Shown piece by piece: positions 58,816 to 64,000 of a stretch of DNA of 64,000 bases. Origin of the DNA: Hydractinia symbiolongicarpus (taxonomy: Eukaryota > Cnidaria > Hydrozoa > Anthoathecata > Hydractiniidae); assembly GCF_029227915.1 (NCBI RefSeq), contig NC_079876.1:31655828-31719827 (forward strand). The letters run 5' to 3'. The notes beneath the pieces are model-generated. The model was given only the letters and a program-made list of their open reading frames with translations. It made no database searches and was not told the DNA's origin. A program made the position numbers and the translations under genes. How positions within the stretch are numbered: the first letter of the stretch is position 1; each line of letters opens with the position of its first letter.

Positions 58816-59922
58816 CATGATCAATTCTATCACATGGCAAATGTCTGTACGTTGTGATAGACACTTGACCAGATCAAAAAGAATGTTTGAAGATTCGCTG
58901 CGAGTAGGGTTCGAACCTACGCGGGAAGATCCCATTAGATTTCAAGTCTAACGCCTTAACCACTCGGCCATCGCAGCAGAAATTGCTGGGTAACCAGAAT
59001 AATTCACCAGCTCACCACTCAGGTGCCGAAGAGGACAAAAAGCCAACTAGTAGGGGACACCCGGGTTTGAACCAGGGACCTCTCGATCTGCAGTCGAATG
59101 CTCTACCACTGAGCTATATCCCCAGCCAAGGACGGAATCCACGCACAGGGTATATAACATCAACGCGTGAGAGAGCAACTTAACTTAAAAAATGTACACT
59201 TCCCGCACCGGGAATCGAACCCGGGCCGCCTGGGTGAAAACCAGAAATCCTAACGACTAGACCATGCGGGACACGTTCGCACCACTAAGTAATTTAGATG
59301 TCATGCTTTTTCTGACAATTTGAACTAGCTCTGTCTTTCTGTTCGTGTCAAAAACACCATTTTGCGTCCGCTGCGAGTAGGATTCGAACCTACGCGGGAA
59401 GATCCCATTTGATTTCTAGTCAAACGCCTTAACCACTCGGCCATCGCAGCCTGACAAACCGCTGGCCATTGCCACAAGGCCGACCAGAAAGCACAACATT
59501 ACTGCTAAAGGCACTGCCCGGATTTGAACCGGGGATCTCCTGTTTACTAGACAGGCGCTTTAACCGCTAAGCCACAGCGCCTGCCTGTTGGGAGATTTTG
59601 AAAATCTCAATATCACACGTCTGAAATGCCGTTAAGGCTACTAACACACCGGGACGTGATACACTGTCACTCGGAAATTTTGGAAATGAGTAGTAACGCA
59701 TTGGTGGTTCAGTGGTAGAATTCTCGCCTGCCACGCGGGAGACCGGGGTTCGATTCCCCGCCAATGCATCGTGTTTTACCTACACCAGAAAATACCCTCC
59801 GTAAAAAAGAAAGGAAGGAAAATAAATAAAAAAACATAGCTGAGGAAAAGTGCTACGGCTGCTTGCATTCACCACCTCAAACCGCCCTGCTGGGCAGTGA
59901 TAAAATGCCGAGACCCGGGATT

Positions 59923-59973
<51 letters not shown>

Positions 59974-59978
59974 TCGGC
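58816..59978. tRNA. tRNA repeat unit 23 of array 2
   Basis: SerUGA 58896-58977, Cys 59052-59123, Glu 59200-59271 (D-loop change), SerAGA 59369-59450, Thr 59509-59581, Gly(+) 59698-59768, Phe 59906-59978. Spacer changes at 58842 and 59482. Confidence 0.94.
59200..59271 (-). tRNA. tRNA-Glu(UUC) with G18 to C, array 2 unit 23
   Basis: Base 59255 replaces the first G of the invariant D-loop GG pair. G18 stacks and pairs with the T loop in the tRNA elbow and lies in the A box, so this copy is probably impaired. Confidence 0.8.
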
Positions 59979-61085
59979 CATGATCAATTCTATCACATGG
60001 CAAAGGTCTGTACGTTGTGATAGACACTTGACCAGATCAAAAAGAATGTTTGAAGATTCGCTGCGAGTAGGGTTCGAACCTACGCGGGAAGATCCCATTA
60101 GATTTCAAGTCTAACGCCTTAACCACTCGGCCATCGCAGCAGAAATTGCTGGGTAACCAGAATAATTCACCAGCTCACCACTCAGGTGCCGAAGAGGACA
60201 AAAAGCCAACTAGTAGGGGACACCCGGGTTTGAACCAGGGACCTCTCGATCTGCAGTCGAATGCTCTACCACTGAGCTATATCCCCAGCCAAGGACGGAA
60301 TCCACGCACAGGGTATATAACATCAACGCGTGAGAGAGCAACTTAACTTAAAAAATGTACACTTCCCGCACCGGGAATCGAACCCGGGCCGCCTGGGTGA
60401 AAACCAGAAATCCTAACCACTAGACCATGCGGGACACGTTCGCACCACTAAGTAATTTAGATGTCATGCTTTTTCTGACAATTTGAACTAGCTCTGTCTT
60501 TCTGTTCGTGTCAAAAACACCATTTTGCGTCCGCTGCGAGTAGGATTCGAACCTACGCGGGAAGATCCCATTTGATTTCTAGTCAAACGCCTTAACCACT
60601 CGGCCATCGCAGCCTGACAAACCGCTGGCCATTGCCACAAGGCCAACCAGAAAGCACAACATTACTGCTAAAGGCACTGCCCGGATTTGAACCGGGGATC
60701 TCCTGTTTACTAGACAGGCGCTTTAACCGCTAAGCCACAGCGCCTGCCTGTTGGGAGATTTTGAAAATCTCAATATCACACGTCTGAAATGCCGTTAAGG
60801 CTACTAACACACCGGGACGTGATACACTGTCACTCGGAAATTTTGGAAATGAGTAGTAACGCATTGGTGGTTCAGTGGTAGAATTCTCGCCTGCCACGCG
60901 GGAGACCGGGGTTCGATTCCCCGCCAATGCATCGTGTTTTACCTACACCAGAAAATACCCTCCGTAAAAAAGAAAGGAAGGAAAATAAATAAAAAAACAT
61001 AGCTGAGGAAAAGTGCTACGGCTGCTTGCATTCACCACCTCAAACCGCCCTGCTGGGCAGTGATAAAATGCCGAGACCCGGGATT

Positions 61086-61136
<51 letters not shown>

Positions 61137-61141
61137 TCGGC
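59979..61141. tRNA. tRNA repeat unit 24 of array 2
   Basis: SerUGA 60059-60140, Cys 60215-60286, Glu 60363-60434, SerAGA 60532-60613, Thr 60672-60744, Gly(+) 60861-60931, Phe 61069-61141. Returns to consensus (A at 60645) among diverged neighbours, which points to local gene conversion or unequal exchange. Confidence 0.95.
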
Positions 61142-62248
61142 CATGATCAATTCTATCACATGGCAAAGGTCTGTACGTTGTGATAGACACTTGACCAGAT
61201 CAAAAAGAATGTTTGAAGATTCGCTGCGAGTAGGGTTCGAACCTACGCGGGAAGATCCCATTAGATTTCAAGTCTAACGCCTTAACCACTCGGCCATCGC
61301 AGCAGAAATTGCTGGGTAACCAGAATAATTCACCAGCTCACCACTCAGGTGCCGAAGAGGACAAAAAGCAAACTAGTAGGGGACACCCGGGTTTGAACCA
61401 GGGACCTCTCGATCTGCAGTCGAATGCTCTACCACTGAGCTATATTCCCAGCCAAGGACGGAATCCACGCACAGGGTATATAACATCAACGCGTGAGAGA
61501 GCAACTTAACTTAAAAAATGTACACTTCCCGCACCGGGAATCGAACCCGGGCCGCCTGGGTGAAAACCAGAAATCCTAACCACTAGACCATGCGGGACAC
61601 GTTCGCACCACTAAGTAATTTAGATGTCATGCTTTTTCTGACAATTTGAACTAGCTCTGTCTTTCTGTTCGTGTCAAAAACACCATTTTGCGTCCGCTGC
61701 GAGTAGGATTCGAACCTACGCGGGAAGATCCCATTTGAATTCTAGTCAAACGCCTTAACCACTCGGCCATCTCAGCCTGACAAACCGCTGGCCATTGCCA
61801 CAAGGCCGACCAGAAAGCACAACATTACTGCTAAAGGCACTGCCCGGATTTGAACCGGGGATCTCCTGTTTACTAGACAGGCGCTTTAACCGCTAAGCCA
61901 CAGCGCCTGCCTGTTGGGAGATTTTGAAAATCTCAATATCACACGTCTGAAATGCCGTTAAGGCTACTAACACACGGGGACGTGATACACTGTCACTCGG
62001 AAATTTTGGAAATGAGTAGTAACGCATTGGTGGTTCAGTGGTAGAATTCTCGCCTGCCACGCGGGAGACCGGGGTTCGATTCCCCGCCAATGCATCGTGT
62101 TTTACCTACACCAGAAAATACCCTCCGTAAAAAAGAAAGGAAGGAAAATAAATAAAAAAACATAGCTGAGGAAAAGTGCTACGGCTGCTTGCATTCACCA
62201 CCTCAAACCGCCCTGCTGGGCAGTGATAAAATGCCGAGACCCGGGATT

Positions 62249-62299
<51 letters not shown>

Positions 62300-62304
62300 T
62301 CGGC
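61142..62304. tRNA. tRNA repeat unit 25 of array 2 (most diverged complete unit)
   Basis: SerUGA 61222-61303, Cys 61378-61449 (G4 to A at 61446, A-C mismatch), Glu 61526-61597, SerAGA 61695-61776 (two changes), Thr 61835-61907, Gly(+) 62024-62094, Phe 62232-62304. Spacer changes at 61370, 61808 and 61976. Confidence 0.93.
61695..61776 (-). tRNA. tRNA-Ser(AGA) with loop and acceptor changes, array 2 unit 25
   Basis: A38 to T in the anticodon loop (61739) and C5 to A in the acceptor stem (61772), leaving A5-G68 unpaired. Two hits in one gene suggest relaxed constraint; possibly a pseudogene. Confidence 0.75.
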
Positions 62305-63411
62305 CATGATCAATTCTATCACATGGCAAAGGTCTGTACGTTGTGATAGACACTTGACCAGATCAAAAAGAATGTTTGAAGATTCGCTGCGAGTAGGGTT
62401 CGAACCTACGCGGGAAGATCCCATTAGATTTCAAGTCTAACGCCTTAACCACTCGGCCATCGCAGCAGAAATTGCTGGGTAACCAAAATAATTCACCAGC
62501 TCACCACTCAGGTGCCGAAGAGGACAAAAAGCCAACTAGTAGGGGACACCCGGGTTTGAACCAGGGACCTCTCGATCTGCATTCGAATGCTCTACCACTG
62601 AGCTATATCCCCAGCCAAGGACGGAATCCACGCACAGGGTATATAACATCAACGCGTGAGAGAGCAACTTAACTTAAAAAATGTACACTTCCCGCACCGG
62701 GAATCGAACCCGGGCCGCCTGGGTGAAAACCAGAAATCCTAACCACTAGACCATGCGGGACACGTTCGCACCACTAAGTAATTTAGATGTCATGCTTTTT
62801 CTGACAATTTGAACTAGCTCTGTCTTTCTGTTCGTGTCAAAAACACCATTTTGCGTCCGCTGCGAGTAGGATTCGAACCTACGCGGGAAGATCCCATTTG
62901 ATTTCTAGTCAAACGCCTTAACCACTCGGCCATCGCAGCCTGACAAACCGCTGGCCATTGCCACAAAGCCGACCAGAAAGCACAACATTACTGCTAAAGG
63001 CACTGCCCGGATTTGAACCGGGGATCTCCTGTTTACTAGACAGGCGCTTTAACCGCTAAGCCACAGCGCCTGCCTGTTGGGAGATTTTGAAAATCTCAAT
63101 ATCACACGTCTGAAATGCCGTTAAGGCTACTAACACACCGGGACGTGATACACTGTCACTCGGAAATTTTGGAAATGAGTAGTAACGCATTGGTGGTTCA
63201 GTGGTAGAATTCTCGCCTGCCACGCGGGAGACCGGGGTTCGATTCCCCGCCAATGCATCGTGTTTTACCTACACCAGAAAATACCCTCCGTAAAAAAGAA
63301 AGGAAGGAAAATAAATAAAAAAACATAGCTGAGGAAAAGTGCTACGGCTGCTTGCATTCACCACCTCAAACCGCCCTGCTGGGCAGTGATAAAATGCCGA
63401 GACCCGGGATT

Positions 63412-63461
<50 letters not shown>

Positions 63462-63467
63462 TTCGGC
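62305..63467. tRNA. tRNA repeat unit 26 of array 2
   Basis: SerUGA 62385-62466, Cys 62541-62612 (C32 to A at 62582), Glu 62689-62760, SerAGA 62858-62939, Thr 62998-63070, Gly(+) 63187-63257, Phe 63395-63467 (G6 to A at 63462, A6-C67 mismatch). Spacer changes at 62486, 62967 and 62971. Confidence 0.93.
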
Positions 63468-64000
63468 CATGATCAATTCTATCACATGGCAAAGGTCTGT
63501 ACGTTGTGATAGACACTTGACCAGATCAAAAAGAATGTTTGAAGATTCGCTGCGAGTAGGGTTCGAACCTACGCGGGAAGATCCCATTAGATTTCAAGTC
63601 TAACGCCTTAACCACTCGGCCATCGCAGCAGAAATTGCTGGGTAACCAGAATAATTCACCAGCTCACCACTCAGGTGCCGAAGAGGACAAAAAGCCAACT
63701 AGTAGGGGACACCCGGGTTTGAACCAGGGACCTCTCGATCTGCAGTCGAATGCTCTACCACTGAGCTATATCCCCAGCCAAGGACGGAATCCACGCACAG
63801 GGTATATAACATCAACGCGTGAGAGAGCAACTTAACTTAAAAAATGTACACTTCCCGCACCGGGAAACGAACCCGGGCCGCCTGGGTGAAAACCAGAAAT
63901 CCTAACCACTAGACCATGCGGGACACGTTCGCACCACTAAGTAATTTAGATGTCATGCTTTTTCTGACAATTTGAACTAGCTCTGTCTTTCTGTTCGTGT
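63468..64000. tRNA. tRNA repeat unit 27 of array 2 (cut by window end)
   Basis: SerUGA 63548-63629, Cys 63704-63775, Glu 63852-63923 (variant). The window ends in the Glu-Ser(AGA) spacer. Confidence 0.94.
63852..63923 (-). tRNA. tRNA-Glu(UUC) with A58 to T, array 2 unit 27
   Basis: Base 63867 changes the invariant A58 of the T loop (TTCGATT to TTCGTTT). A58 pairs with T54 and is essential for the T-loop fold and the B box, so this copy is probably non-functional. Confidence 0.8.

Larger units (their letters stand above)
33213..64000. repeat. tRNA gene array 2: 26.5 units of 1163 bp, open at the window end
   Basis: Same unit, phase and orientation as array 1. Every unit start is an exact multiple of 1163 bp. 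The first 19 units are near-identical; units 20-23 and 25-27 carry many private changes, as expected near the edge of an array. Linked variant pairs occur in the same order as in array 1. Confidence 0.97.

Overview
The window is eukaryotic and almost certainly animal. It holds long tandem arrays of nuclear tRNA genes with internal A and B boxes and T-run terminators, plus a multi-exon gene with GT-AG introns. The tRNAs are metazoan in type. The tRNA-Cys anticodon stem (TTCGA/TCGAG) is, from memory, the invertebrate form rather than the vertebrate one, so a non-vertebrate animal is my best guess. The species cannot be fixed from this sequence.

Layout: (1) 1-2621 is the right-hand part of a mobile-element copy cut by the window edge. 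(2) 2622-27054 is tRNA array 1, exactly 21 units of 1163 bp plus a 10-bp target duplication. (3) 27055-33212 is a complete 6158-bp mobile element. (4) 33213-64000 is tRNA array 2, 26.5 units, running out of the window. Parts 2 and 3 form a 30,591-bp higher-order repeat: positions 1-2621 reappear, with no difference that I could see, at 30592-33212.

Each 1163-bp unit carries seven tRNA genes: Ser(UGA), Cys(GCA), Glu(UUC), Ser(AGA), Thr(AGU) on the minus strand, Gly(GCC) on the plus strand, and Phe(GAA) on the minus strand. In the window there are 331 full-length tRNA genes (48 Ser-UGA, 48 Cys, 48 Glu, 47 Ser-AGA, 47 Thr, 47 Gly, 46 Phe). One Phe gene is split by the element. Every unit has the same length; units differ only by rare substitutions, which become frequent in the last units of array 2 (from 55327 on).

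The element sits in the A box of a tRNA-Phe gene, flanked on both sides by the 10 bp AACTGAGCTA (tRNA-Phe nucleotides 8-17). It carries one gene on the minus strand, which I reconstruct as eight exons (A-H, 32380 down to 27182, 1289 codons plus stop) joined in frame. The product looks like a DDE transposase of the large animal-repeat family that I recall as DUF6729: first Asp in a V-L-K-I-D context, second Asp in Y-T-D-R-D, a D-x2-H motif, a later candidate Glu, and a C-terminal Cys/His zinc finger. An intron carries a degenerate tRNA-Lys-like sequence. Target choice and motifs bring the tRNA/snRNA-targeting Dada transposons to mind, but I see no terminal inverted repeats and the assignment is open.

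Diagnostic substitutions occur in the same order in both arrays. The element-plus-array block was therefore duplicated as a whole, most simply by unequal crossing-over between tRNA units, and is not two independent insertions.
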